From positions 1,240,001-1,304,000 of the forward strand of contig NZ_FXEG02000002.1 of assembly GCF_900176255.2 (NCBI RefSeq): a stretch of DNA of 64,000 bases, read 5' to 3'. This DNA is from Mycobacterium ahvazicum. GTDB lineage: Bacteria; Actinomycetota; Actinomycetes; Mycobacteriales; Mycobacteriaceae. Positions 10,802 through 18,188 of this stretch are shown in pieces. The first letter of the stretch is position 1. The number at the start of each line of letters is the position of its first letter. Under the pieces are notes generated by a model, which did not search any database, was not told the origin of the DNA, and was given only the letters and a program-made list of their open reading frames with translations. Made by a program: the position numbers and the translations under genes.

Positions 10802-12046
10802 TCAGGCCGTCCCTTCCGGCAGCCGGCGCAGATACGCCGCGCGCCGCTGCGCCAGCGTGGTGGCCCGCTCTTGGGCGCTGACCCGCGGCAAGTGCGGCAC
10901 CTCGGCGTCGAGCCGGTCCAGCTTGATCACTCGTCCGCGGGCCCCGAGGTCCTCGCGCGGGCCGGTCTCGCCGAACTCCGCCATGCGCAGGGTCAGGATG
11001 GCCTCGCGCAGGCCGTCGGAGTCGATCCAGTTCGCGACGCCGGGGTCGACCGGCGAGATGACGTAGGTGTAGCTGCCGTCCGCATTGGGCACCGACTGCG
11101 CCTTGTTGAGGCTGCCGGTGCGGTCGACGAGATCGAGTGTGGTGCCCCAGATATTGCTCAGTGGCACGGTGAAGTATTCGGCGCCCCCGTCGTTGAGGTC
11201 GACGACGAACGCTTCGTCGGGCGCGAGTTCGAAGCGGCCCATCACGTACACCTGGTTGCGCATCGCCCCGACCTTGTCCGCCGACCAGGCCAGGTTGAAA
11301 TGGTTGGCGGGCATCTTGTAGACGCCATGGCTGAGCTTGCCGGTGAAGTTGGCGAAATACGCCATCATCGCCGCCGTCGCCTCGGCCTGCTCGTCGAGCG
11401 TGCGCGCCGCAGTGGCCGGTGAGCTGCCAAGTCGTTGCACCTCAATGTAATTGGGGTCGTCGCGGCCCCAGTCCAGTAGCACATCGCGGATGTAGAACTC
11501 GTGAGCCTCCGGGGAGGTCTGCACATGGTTTCTCCGCCCGTCGGCCGGGTCGGCATCCACGGTGATGGTGTAGCTGCCGTCGGAGTCGACCTCCATCGTG
11601 CGGCCGTTGAGCACGTTGACGGTGCCCATGTTGGCGTCCCACAGCGTGAAGTAGTTCTCGGTCATGCGGTGCTCGCCGACTCGCCCGCGGATCTCGTAAC
11701 GCTCGTCGCCCGAGATCGGGATCACCCGATACACGCTGTCGGGATTGTCTATGCCCCAACGTGATCCGGGAATGCGACGGCCCGCAACCGGGTGCGCCAG
11801 CCGGGTGATGCAGGTGACCTTGGGCCGCAACTTGTCCTGATTGGACGACCACATCGCCGCCGAGAACATCACCTCGGCGAACGAATCGTCGAACCGCTCG
11901 CGCATCGCGTCCGACGCCTTGGCCCGTCCCAGCCAGGTCTCGGCCACCGTGCGATACGCGGTCTTGACGGTGGGATGGGAGATCAGGTCGAGGGCGGCCA
12001 GCTCCTGTTCGCGCTGGGATGCGGTCGAGACTGGATCGTCAGGCAT
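10802..12046 (-). CDS. DUF1214-family protein
   Basis: A 414-residue protein with no signal peptide. It contains a jelly-roll-like region typical of DUF1254/DUF1214 proteins (ENYFTLWDANMGTVNVLNGRTM, YGVYKMPANHFNLAW-like, AFVVDLNDGGAEYFTVPLSNIWGTTLD). No catalytic function is established. I set the start at 12046 because GGAGG lies about 8 bases upstream and the preceding 50 in-frame residues are Arg/Ser-rich and overlap the sulfotransferase. It overlaps the upstream sulfotransferase gene by 8 bases, indicating translational coupling. Family call moderate to good, role unknown. Confidence 0.82.
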   Translation of the reverse strand: MPDDPVSTASQREQELAALDLISHPTVKTAYRTVAETWLGRAKASDAMRERFDDSFAEVMFSAAMWSSNQDKLRPKVTCITRLAHPVAGRRIPGSRWGIDNPDSVYRVIPISGDERYEIRGRVGEHRMTENYFTLWDANMGTVNVLNGRTMEVDSDGSYTITVDADPADGRRNHVQTSPEAHEFYIRDVLLDWGRDDPNYIEVQRLGSSPATAARTLDEQAEATAAMMAYFANFTGKLSHGVYKMPANHFNLAWSADKVGAMRNQVYVMGRFELAPDEAFVVDLNDGGAEYFTVPLSNIWGTTLDLVDRTGSLNKAQSVPNADGSYTYVISPVDPGVANWIDSDGLREAILTLRMAEFGETGPREDLGARGRVIKLDRLDAEVPHLPRVSAQERATTLAQRRAAYLRRLPEGTA

Positions 12047-13241
12047 GTGCTGTTCCTCCAAGGTGCTGTCCGAAACGCTGGTTGTACATGGTGAATCGCT
12101 CGTCGACCTGCTCGGGTAGCAGGCCGTAGTTCGCCAGCCCGTAGGGCGGGCGGGCCGCCTCGCGGGGACGCTCGTTGAGCCATCGCCGCATCGCATCCTC
12201 GGCGTGACCGGTGAGCGGCAGGCCGACGGCGTCGTAGACCCGGGCCACCTGTCCGATCGGATCGGCCACCGCGGCGTCGAATCCGATATCGGTCACCACG
12301 GCGGCGTCGTCAGTCCAGCCGGCGCGGGTCGACATGGCCCGATCGTTGGTCCAGCCCATCCGCTGCAGCCACTGCTCGCCCACCCGATGCACATCGACGC
12401 CGTCGGCGTGCATCGCGTGCAGGGTGGTGTTCAGGCTGGCCCCGGAGGCGATCGTGGTGCGCGGGTCACGGTGCATGTGGACGATGTGCAGGCCGGGGAA
12501 CCGCGCGCGCAGCAGGTCCAGATACCCAAGGTGCGCAGGCGATTTCAGTACCCAGCGCTGCGCCACCTGTCCGCGCCTGCGCTTCTGCCACTGGATGAAC
12601 TGCAGCATGCGGTGCAGGTGGTCGTAGGCGGGGGAAAAGTCTTGCTGGTCGAGCCAGGACCGGTAATGCGGAAGGTGCGCACCGGATTCGGGGACGTGGG
12701 ACAGAAACGCGTCGGCCAGGAAGACGATCTCTTCTTCGGCCTCGCGTGCGTACATCGGGTGGATCGCGAACAGATCCGGCGCCAATTCGCGCGACTTCGC
12801 CTCTCGCGCTTCGCTGATCGCGATGCGCGGATCGTCGTCGGCAACACTGAATTCATAGTCGAGCCGCGGCGCGACCTCGACAACCTCCCAGCCGTAGGCG
12901 CAGACGAAACGCGGGTCGGCGGCCAGCAGTCGCTGCAGCAGGGTGGTGCCGCTGCGCATCATCCCGACGACGACGATCGGCGCGGCGACCTGCTCGTCGA
13001 GGATCTCCGGGTGCCGGCGGATCCACTCCTGGGTGCGAAGCCGCATGCGCAGGCTGTGCACGATGCCGGAGCGCAGGATGTGCACGCCGACGGCGTTGAG
13101 GTCGGCGCGCGCGTAGTCGTCCAGCAGCACCCGCAGCGGGCCCTCGAATTCGCCCGGGCCCCAATCGGTTAGCGTCTCTTTGCGCTGCGCGTCGGCCAGC
13201 ACGCGGTCAAAGGCGCTGTCGAAGGCGCTGGGGGCTGTCAC
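12039..13241 (-). CDS. Sulfotransferase-fold protein
   Basis: A 400-residue protein of the mycobacterial Stf-like sulfotransferase family. The 5'-phosphosulfate-binding loop is VVVGMMRSGTTLLQRLLAADP (residues about 90-110). The downstream 3'-phosphate-binding part is VHMHRDPRTTIASGASL, and WVLKSPAHLGYLDLL is also typical. This should transfer sulfate from PAPS to a hydroxyl group. The acceptor is unknown; many mycobacterial paralogues remain uncharacterised. It starts with GTG, 4 bases after the stop of the NTF2-like gene, and overlaps the DUF1214 gene. Confidence 0.88.
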   Translation of the reverse strand: MTAPSAFDSAFDRVLADAQRKETLTDWGPGEFEGPLRVLLDDYARADLNAVGVHILRSGIVHSLRMRLRTQEWIRRHPEILDEQVAAPIVVVGMMRSGTTLLQRLLAADPRFVCAYGWEVVEVAPRLDYEFSVADDDPRIAISEAREAKSRELAPDLFAIHPMYAREAEEEIVFLADAFLSHVPESGAHLPHYRSWLDQQDFSPAYDHLHRMLQFIQWQKRRRGQVAQRWVLKSPAHLGYLDLLRARFPGLHIVHMHRDPRTTIASGASLNTTLHAMHADGVDVHRVGEQWLQRMGWTNDRAMSTRAGWTDDAAVVTDIGFDAAVADPIGQVARVYDAVGLPLTGHAEDAMRRWLNERPREAARPPYGLANYGLLPEQVDERFTMYNQRFGQHLGGTAHA

Positions 13242-13245
13242 GCGT

Positions 13246-13689
13246 TCAGAGCTTCAGGTGCTGGCTGACGTCGCCGACCTGGTCGACGAACATGATGCGG
13301 CTGTCGAACCACCAGGCGCCGTTGACCCGGTGGAAGGTGTCCTTGTAGTGCCCGGTGACAATCACCTGCAGCGGAAGCTCGGGGGTGGCCTGGGTGACGC
13401 AGTAGTAGGACGTGCTGCGTGCGGTGCCCGCGGCCTCGTCGATGTGGAGCTGCACGTTGCTGGTGTTGTGTTTGGTCTTCGGGGTGCCGTCCTGGTAGAT
13501 CCGGGTGGCCATGTCGTACATCTGGCGCACCCGGGCCGACCCTTCGAACACCGTTTCCGGTGGGCCGTCTTCCATGCCGCAGATGCGGCCATGCGCGAAA
13601 AGCCCGGCCACCCCGTCCAGGTCGCCACCGTCGAGGAGCTCGGCGTACCGGTAGATCAGGTTGGTGATTTCGCGTCCGCTGTCACTCAT
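13246..13689 (-). CDS. NTF2/SnoaL-like fold protein
   Basis: A 147-residue protein with the cone-shaped NTF2 fold signature: an N-terminal helix ITNLIYRYAELLDGGDLDGVAGLF, a central TKHNTSNVQLHID strand and a C-terminal YKDTFHRVNGAWWFDSRIMF. Such proteins act as small hydrolases, isomerases or dioxygenase beta subunits. The conserved Tyr/Asp/His pattern is consistent with SnoaL-like members, but no reaction can be assigned. The start at 13689 is preferred; another ATG is 9 bases upstream. It is first gene of the four-gene operon and diverges from the SDR at 13751. Confidence 0.82.
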   Translation of the reverse strand: MSDSGREITNLIYRYAELLDGGDLDGVAGLFAHGRICGMEDGPPETVFEGSARVRQMYDMATRIYQDGTPKTKHNTSNVQLHIDEAAGTARSTSYYCVTQATPELPLQVIVTGHYKDTFHRVNGAWWFDSRIMFVDQVGDVSQHLKL

Positions 13690-13750
13690 GCAGACCATGT
13701 TGGCAGAACTGACCCAACTTACATAGAACCGCCCATTACTCTTAAGCGTC

Positions 13751-14650
13751 GTGACGACACCTTGGACGCCGAGCCGCCTCGGCAACTTGACCGGCAAGCG
13801 AGTCATCGTGACGGGCGCGACCAACGGCGTCGGCCTGGGCACCGCGCAGGCGCTGACCAAAGCCGGTGCACACGTGATCCTGGCCGTGCGCAACACCGAC
13901 CTCGGCAAGGAGCGCGCCTCTGAAATGTCTGCGATGGGCGGCTCGACGTCGGTGATCAAGCTCGATCTCGCGGACTTGTCCTCGGTGCGGGCGTTCCCCG
14001 AACAGGTCGACGGGGACGTCGACATTCTGATCAACAACGCCGGCACGCTCACCGACCATCGCAAGGAAACGGTCGACGGTTTCGAGATGACGCTGGGCAC
14101 CAATCTGCTCGGGCCGTTCGCGTTGACCAATCTGCTGCTGCCCCGGGTGCGTTCGCAGATCATCAACGTGGGATCCGATGCGCACAAGTCGGCCAAGCTG
14201 CGCCTGGACGACATGCACCTGCGTCGCACCAAGTGGACGCGACTGGGCTCCTATGCCATGTCCAAGCTCGCGGTCATGCTGTGGGGGCTCGAGCTGGATC
14301 GCCGGTTGCGCGCCGCCGGATCGGCGATCGTCACCCAACTGACTCATCCCGGATGGGTGGCCTCGAACCTGTCGAACATCTCCGACGCGCCGCTGATGTC
14401 GTTGGTGCAAAAGGGCGTCACCGTCGTGGCCGACCGATTGGCCAACGACATCGCCGAAGGCGCGGCCACCACGTTGTACTGCATCAGCGAACCGGTGCCG
14501 CCGGGTAGCTTCGTCGGTGTCAGCGGCAGGCTCGGCCTGCGCGGCGAGCCGGCGCTGATCGGCCGCACACCGCTGGCGTCAAACTACGACGTGGCCGCCC
14601 GCCTGGTGGCCTTCGCCGAAGAACAGACGGGCACCACGCTGGCCGTCTAG
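13751..14650 (+). CDS. SDR-family oxidoreductase (retinol-dehydrogenase-like)
   Basis: A 299-residue SDR from a GTG start. Visible motifs are TGATNGVG (residues about 21-28), DLADLSSVRAF, NNAGTL and the catalytic YAMSKLA. The pattern is that of the retinol dehydrogenase/protochlorophyllide reductase-like SDRs common in mycobacteria. It diverges from the NTF2-like operon, with a 61-bp shared promoter region, and converges on the exported 168-residue protein. Substrate unknown. Confidence 0.88.
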   Translation: MTTPWTPSRLGNLTGKRVIVTGATNGVGLGTAQALTKAGAHVILAVRNTDLGKERASEMSAMGGSTSVIKLDLADLSSVRAFPEQVDGDVDILINNAGTLTDHRKETVDGFEMTLGTNLLGPFALTNLLLPRVRSQIINVGSDAHKSAKLRLDDMHLRRTKWTRLGSYAMSKLAVMLWGLELDRRLRAAGSAIVTQLTHPGWVASNLSNISDAPLMSLVQKGVTVVADRLANDIAEGAATTLYCISEPVPPGSFVGVSGRLGLRGEPALIGRTPLASNYDVAARLVAFAEEQTGTTLAV

Positions 14651-14658
14651 CCGCCCGT

Positions 14659-15165
14659 TCACACGTGCGGCAGCCAGCCGGACCCGTGTGCCGACAGCAC
14701 GAAGCCATGGCCGTCGGGGTCTTTGCACGCGGTGGTGCCGGCGTTGTCGACGCCGCACATCACGCCGTCCACGGTGATCGAGTGCAGCGGCGGCAGCGTC
14801 TTGACTCCGGTCGGCGTGCCCCCGGAGGGTGCGATCTGTTGCAGGCCGGTCCGGGTTCCCATCCAGTTCGTGCGCGCAGCACCCTTGGACGTCGGTGAGG
14901 CAGCCGGGATTCCGGGAAGATTGTTTCCCGTGCACTGCGCTTGTCCCGATTGGAAGTTGCAGTTGACGCCGTCCGGGGTAACGAAAAACACTTGCGCCGC
15001 AGGTATTCCCGGGGTGGACGCGTCTACTTCGTAGTCCGCGACATTGACCGGTGCATAGCTTGCGATGTCAGGGAACGACGGCGGATCGGCGTGGGCGGTG
15101 CAGGCGCTGAACACCGCGGTGACCGCCGGTGCCGCCACTACTGCTGCGAACGCCTTGGTGATCAT
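14659..15165 (-). CDS. Small exported mycobacterial protein with four conserved-looking cysteines
   Basis: 168 residues with an N-terminal signal peptide (MITKAFAAVVAAPAVTAVF) and a likely cleavage after AHA at about residue 26. A cysteine at FSAC could be read as a weak lipobox, but AHA-D looks better. The mature part contains two short Cys pairs (NCNFQSGQAQC and MCGVDNAGTTAC), which suggests two disulfide-closed loops and extracellular function. I do not recognise a characterised family. It lies 53 bp downstream of the DUF4185 gene on the same strand and may be co-transcribed with it. Confidence 0.75.
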   Translation of the reverse strand: MITKAFAAVVAAPAVTAVFSACTAHADPPSFPDIASYAPVNVADYEVDASTPGIPAAQVFFVTPDGVNCNFQSGQAQCTGNNLPGIPAASPTSKGAARTNWMGTRTGLQQIAPSGGTPTGVKTLPPLHSITVDGVMCGVDNAGTTACKDPDGHGFVLSAHGSGWLPHV

Positions 15166-15218
15166 GTATGTCCTATCGAGAGTTGTGGTCTATCTATTAC
15201 TTTCGTGCGGCGCGACGA

Positions 15219-16886
15219 TCATGGCCCCGGATTGACCAGAACCTGCTGCACGTTGTACGGGACATTCAGCTGGGTGTTCCACTGGCTGACGAAGATGTTC
15301 AGGTTGTCCAGGGTCGAGCCGGGCATGATGTAGCCGCCGTAAGGCTGGGGAACCGAGACCGGGGTGCCCTGATTGTCGTTGTGCGCGATCACGGTTGGAG
15401 AATTGCCGCTGAATACGTCCGTCGGAGTGTTGGCGACGCGCACCTCTACTTGATTCACACCCGGGCTGCTGTTGAATCCGGACACCACCGGCTTTCCGCC
15501 TACTTCCTGGAAGCTGAGTTCGCCGTACCTGTCCGGGCTCAGCGGTACGGTCGCGACTTCACCGGCTTTGCCCCAGCCGCTGCCGTTCCAGGGTTGCCAT
15601 GCGCCACGGTCGCTAACGTGCTCGGGATCCACGCGGTACATGGTGACGCCCTGGCTGCGGTCGAAGGAGTCCGCGGCGATGTACACGTTGCCGTCGTTGG
15701 CCTGATAGCCGCTGATCTGGGTTGGTTGGCTGGTCAAACTGGTGCCGGGGTGCGGGACATTGTTCGGGTTGGGCGCCGGTGTCCACGGACGCCACGATCC
15801 GTCGATGGGCTTCCAGCCACCGGCCGGGTCGTTGGTGACTTTGGTCAGCCACGTACCGCCGTCGGGATTCAGGTCGGTGGTGCCCGCGACCATCATGTAC
15901 GTGGTGCCGTCGCGCATCCGGATGCTTCCGGCCGGGAGTGTGTTCTTGCCCGCGGCTTGCGGCGGCGGGGGAAACAGGATGGTCGGGCTGCCGTCCGGCC
16001 CGGTCAGGGGCTCGCCGAAGTGGGGACGGCCCTGCTCGTCGAAGGTCACCGGCACGGCCACCGACGGGTAATGCGTCCCGTCGTAAGCCTTGTTGCCGGA
16101 GAACGAATCCCCGAAGATCGCGAGATAACGGCCGTCTGGCAGCTGCACCACTTCGCCTAGGTCCGCCGCTCCGATTCCGGGGATGCCGGGATTGGCGCCG
16201 GTTCCGGCGATCGGACCCAGATTCCGTACCTGGCCGGGTAGCAGCGGGCCTTCGAACCAGCCACCGACGGTCTGCGGCGGGTCGTAGCCTTCGCTGTGCA
16301 GGCTCGCCATCGTGGTCTTCAGCGTGCCTTCGTAACCGTTGCGCGTCGCCAGCAGATCGTTGAGCGCAGCCTTGGTGTCATTGATGGCGTTGTCTTCACA
16401 CGTCGTGATGAAGGCAGCCAGCGCACGCTTATCCGCTTCGCTGAGATCGGCTTGCTTTTCCATTGCCAACGCTTGGGTGATCATGTTGTCGAGCGTCTGC
16501 AACTGGCTCTCGAGAGCGGCGATCCGTGCCGCGCCGGCCTTCTGGGCTTCGGCCAGTGCCGCGGCGATCTTTTCCAGGTCGACGCCGATCTTGGGTAACT
16601 GCAGCGACTGCGCACCAAGGGATTTGGTGACGCGCTGCACCTCGTCGGAGTCGTTGATCGGATGGCCGCCGTTCTCCCTGTTCCAGGCCGCTTCGAAGCG
16701 CTGGCGGGCGTCCGCGAAAGCCTGACTGGATTCGGCGGTGCACACCGCCGCGCCGTGAAAGGCCTCCGCCAAATCGGAAATCTGGGCGGGACGCCCCGCT
16801 TGCAGGCTTTGGTTGACGGCCCAGGGATCGCCGCCGGCATGGGCAATGAGCATGGGGATGTTGATCGACTGCAGCTGCATTGTCAT
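15219..16886 (-). CDS. DUF4185 beta-propeller protein with type VII effector-like N-terminal domain
   Basis: 555 residues in two parts. Residues 1-210 are helical and resemble N-terminal domains of mycobacterial type VII secretion-associated proteins (IPMLIAHAGGDPWAVNQSLQ, FEAAWNRENGGHPINDS, then a long coiled coil). Residues from about 225 form a DUF4185-type repeat domain (DGRYLAIFGDSFSG, DGTTYMMVAGT, NDGNVYIAADSF, YGELSFQEVGGKPVVSGF). Some DUF4185 proteins are endo-D-arabinanases (CAZy GH183), so an arabinan-active role is possible but unproven here. No Sec signal is visible. The start at 16886 has GGGGAGG 6 bases upstream; the ATG at 16892 abuts that site. The gene diverges from the SDR at 16941. 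Confidence 0.78.
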   Translation of the reverse strand: MTMQLQSINIPMLIAHAGGDPWAVNQSLQAGRPAQISDLAEAFHGAAVCTAESSQAFADARQRFEAAWNRENGGHPINDSDEVQRVTKSLGAQSLQLPKIGVDLEKIAAALAEAQKAGAARIAALESQLQTLDNMITQALAMEKQADLSEADKRALAAFITTCEDNAINDTKAALNDLLATRNGYEGTLKTTMASLHSEGYDPPQTVGGWFEGPLLPGQVRNLGPIAGTGANPGIPGIGAADLGEVVQLPDGRYLAIFGDSFSGNKAYDGTHYPSVAVPVTFDEQGRPHFGEPLTGPDGSPTILFPPPPQAAGKNTLPAGSIRMRDGTTYMMVAGTTDLNPDGGTWLTKVTNDPAGGWKPIDGSWRPWTPAPNPNNVPHPGTSLTSQPTQISGYQANDGNVYIAADSFDRSQGVTMYRVDPEHVSDRGAWQPWNGSGWGKAGEVATVPLSPDRYGELSFQEVGGKPVVSGFNSSPGVNQVEVRVANTPTDVFSGNSPTVIAHNDNQGTPVSVPQPYGGYIMPGSTLDNLNIFVSQWNTQLNVPYNVQQVLVNPGP

Positions 16887-16940
16887 AGCCATCCTCCCCT
16901 GATGCAGATGGTAAGCCCGCAGGCAGGTACGTTGCCCGTC

Positions 16941-17762
16941 ATGGGTGAACTCGACAATTCGGTAGCCGTCATCACGGGTGCGGCACGCGGCCAGGGACGC
17001 AGCCACGCCGTGGCGCTCGCCGAACAGGGCGCCGACATAGTCGCCGTGGACATCTGCGCCGATATCGACGCGATTCCCTATCCGTTGGGGACCAAAGCGG
17101 ATCTCGAAGAGACCGCGCGCCTGGTCGAAGCCGCGGGCCGCAAGGCGGTGCCCGTCGTCGCCGACGTCCGCGACCTGCCCCAGTTGGAGGCCGGCGTGCA
17201 GACCGCGATCGACGAACTCGGCGAGGTGGACATCGTCATCGCCAACGCCGGGGTGGTGGCGATCGGTGACACCGAGATCCGCAACGAGCCGGTGTTCAAC
17301 TCGATCGTGGACACCAACCTCAAGGGGGTCTGGCACACGCTGCTGGCGACGGTGCCGTCGATGATTCGCGGGGGCAAGGGCGGATCGATTGTGATGGTCA
17401 GCTCGTCGCAGGGCCTCACCGGCCGGGGTGGCGACGGCACCGCGGCGATGTTCGCCTACGCCGCATCCAAGCACGGCGTGGTGGGGCTGATGCGTTCGGC
17501 CGCCAACGCCTATGCGCCGCACAAGATTCGGGTCAATTCGATCCATCCGGCCGGTGTCATGACCCCGATGATCCTCAACGACTTCGTAGTGAACCGGATG
17601 CTGGAGAATCCGAACCCGGCCGTCGCGCAGATGCTGCTACCCGACGTGCCGCTGGTCGAGGCGCAAGACGTGACCGAAGCCGTGCTGTGGCTGGTCGGTC
17701 CCCGCGCGCGCTACATCACCGGCGTATCGATACCCGTGGATGCCGGACACATCGTGATGTAG
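16941..17762 (+). CDS. Mycofactocin-type SDR oxidoreductase (carveol dehydrogenase-like)
   Basis: 273 residues. The cofactor motif TGAARGQGRSHA is followed by the insertion typical of mycofactocin-dependent SDRs (DICADIDAIPYPLGTKADLEETARLVE). These enzymes hold a non-exchangeable NAD and pass electrons to mycofactocin. The catalytic region is SSSQGLTGRGG...YAASKHGV and the C-terminus is GVSIPVDAGHIVM. I chose the ATG at 16941 because it begins right before the Rossmann strand; an upstream in-frame ATG at 16662 would run antisense through the DUF4185 gene. Confidence 0.88.
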   Translation: MGELDNSVAVITGAARGQGRSHAVALAEQGADIVAVDICADIDAIPYPLGTKADLEETARLVEAAGRKAVPVVADVRDLPQLEAGVQTAIDELGEVDIVIANAGVVAIGDTEIRNEPVFNSIVDTNLKGVWHTLLATVPSMIRGGKGGSIVMVSSSQGLTGRGGDGTAAMFAYAASKHGVVGLMRSAANAYAPHKIRVNSIHPAGVMTPMILNDFVVNRMLENPNPAVAQMLLPDVPLVEAQDVTEAVLWLVGPRARYITGVSIPVDAGHIVM

Positions 17763-17768
17763 TCGCGG

Positions 17769-17963
17769 CTAGCCGCGTACGACCTTGCCGGCCTTGATGC
17801 AGGACGCGCAGACGTTGAGGCGTTGCTTGTTGCCGCCGGGACGCGCCACCACGTGCACCGTCTGGACGTTCGGGTCCCAGCGCCGGCTGGTGCGCCGGTG
17901 GGAGTGCGACACCGACTTACCGAAGCCGGGGCCTTTCCCGCAGATATCGCACACAGCGGCCAT
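17769..17963 (-). CDS. rpmB: 50S ribosomal protein L28
   Basis: A 64-residue L28 with MAAVCDICGKGPGFG, SHSHRRTSRRWDPN and a C-terminal CASCIKAGKVVR. The two CxxC pairs make this the zinc-binding (C+) form rather than the zinc-independent paralogue used under zinc starvation. It diverges from the DAK2 gene across a 225-bp region, and its 3' end lies 6 bp from that of the convergent mycofactocin-type SDR. Confidence 0.96.
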   Translation of the reverse strand: MAAVCDICGKGPGFGKSVSHSHRRTSRRWDPNVQTVHVVARPGGNKQRLNVCASCIKAGKVVRG

Positions 17964-18033
17964 CGTTCAAGCTCCTCAAATGTTCGGGGGTCCGGCACGG
18001 ATTGCGCGCCGCGACAGCCCAGGATACCGACTG

Positions 18034-18049
18034 TGGTGGGCAACCACCA
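18034..18049. repeat. Short perfect hairpin in the rpmB/DAK2 divergent region
   Basis: TGGTGG (18034-18039) and CCACCA (18044-18049) pair around a GCAA tetraloop. It lies in the 225-bp region between divergent rpmB and the DAK2 gene. It may act in either leader RNA or as an operator; no regulator can be named. Confidence 0.4.
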
Positions 18050-18188
18050 AAACGATCCACAACTGACGCTCGGCTTACTTCTGAGCGCGTCGCCGCGGCT
18101 GGCTAGGCTCAATAGGCCGGTCAGCCCATACCGGCAAGATGTGGATTCCGGGCGGTCTGCTCGAAAGGCTCCGAGGAGGTGGGTCGCA

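Noticed and set aside
16662..16940. Upstream extension of the mycofactocin-type SDR
   Set aside because: It would run antisense through the N-terminal domain of the DUF4185 gene and adds no SDR feature; ATG at 16941 sits just before the Rossmann motif.
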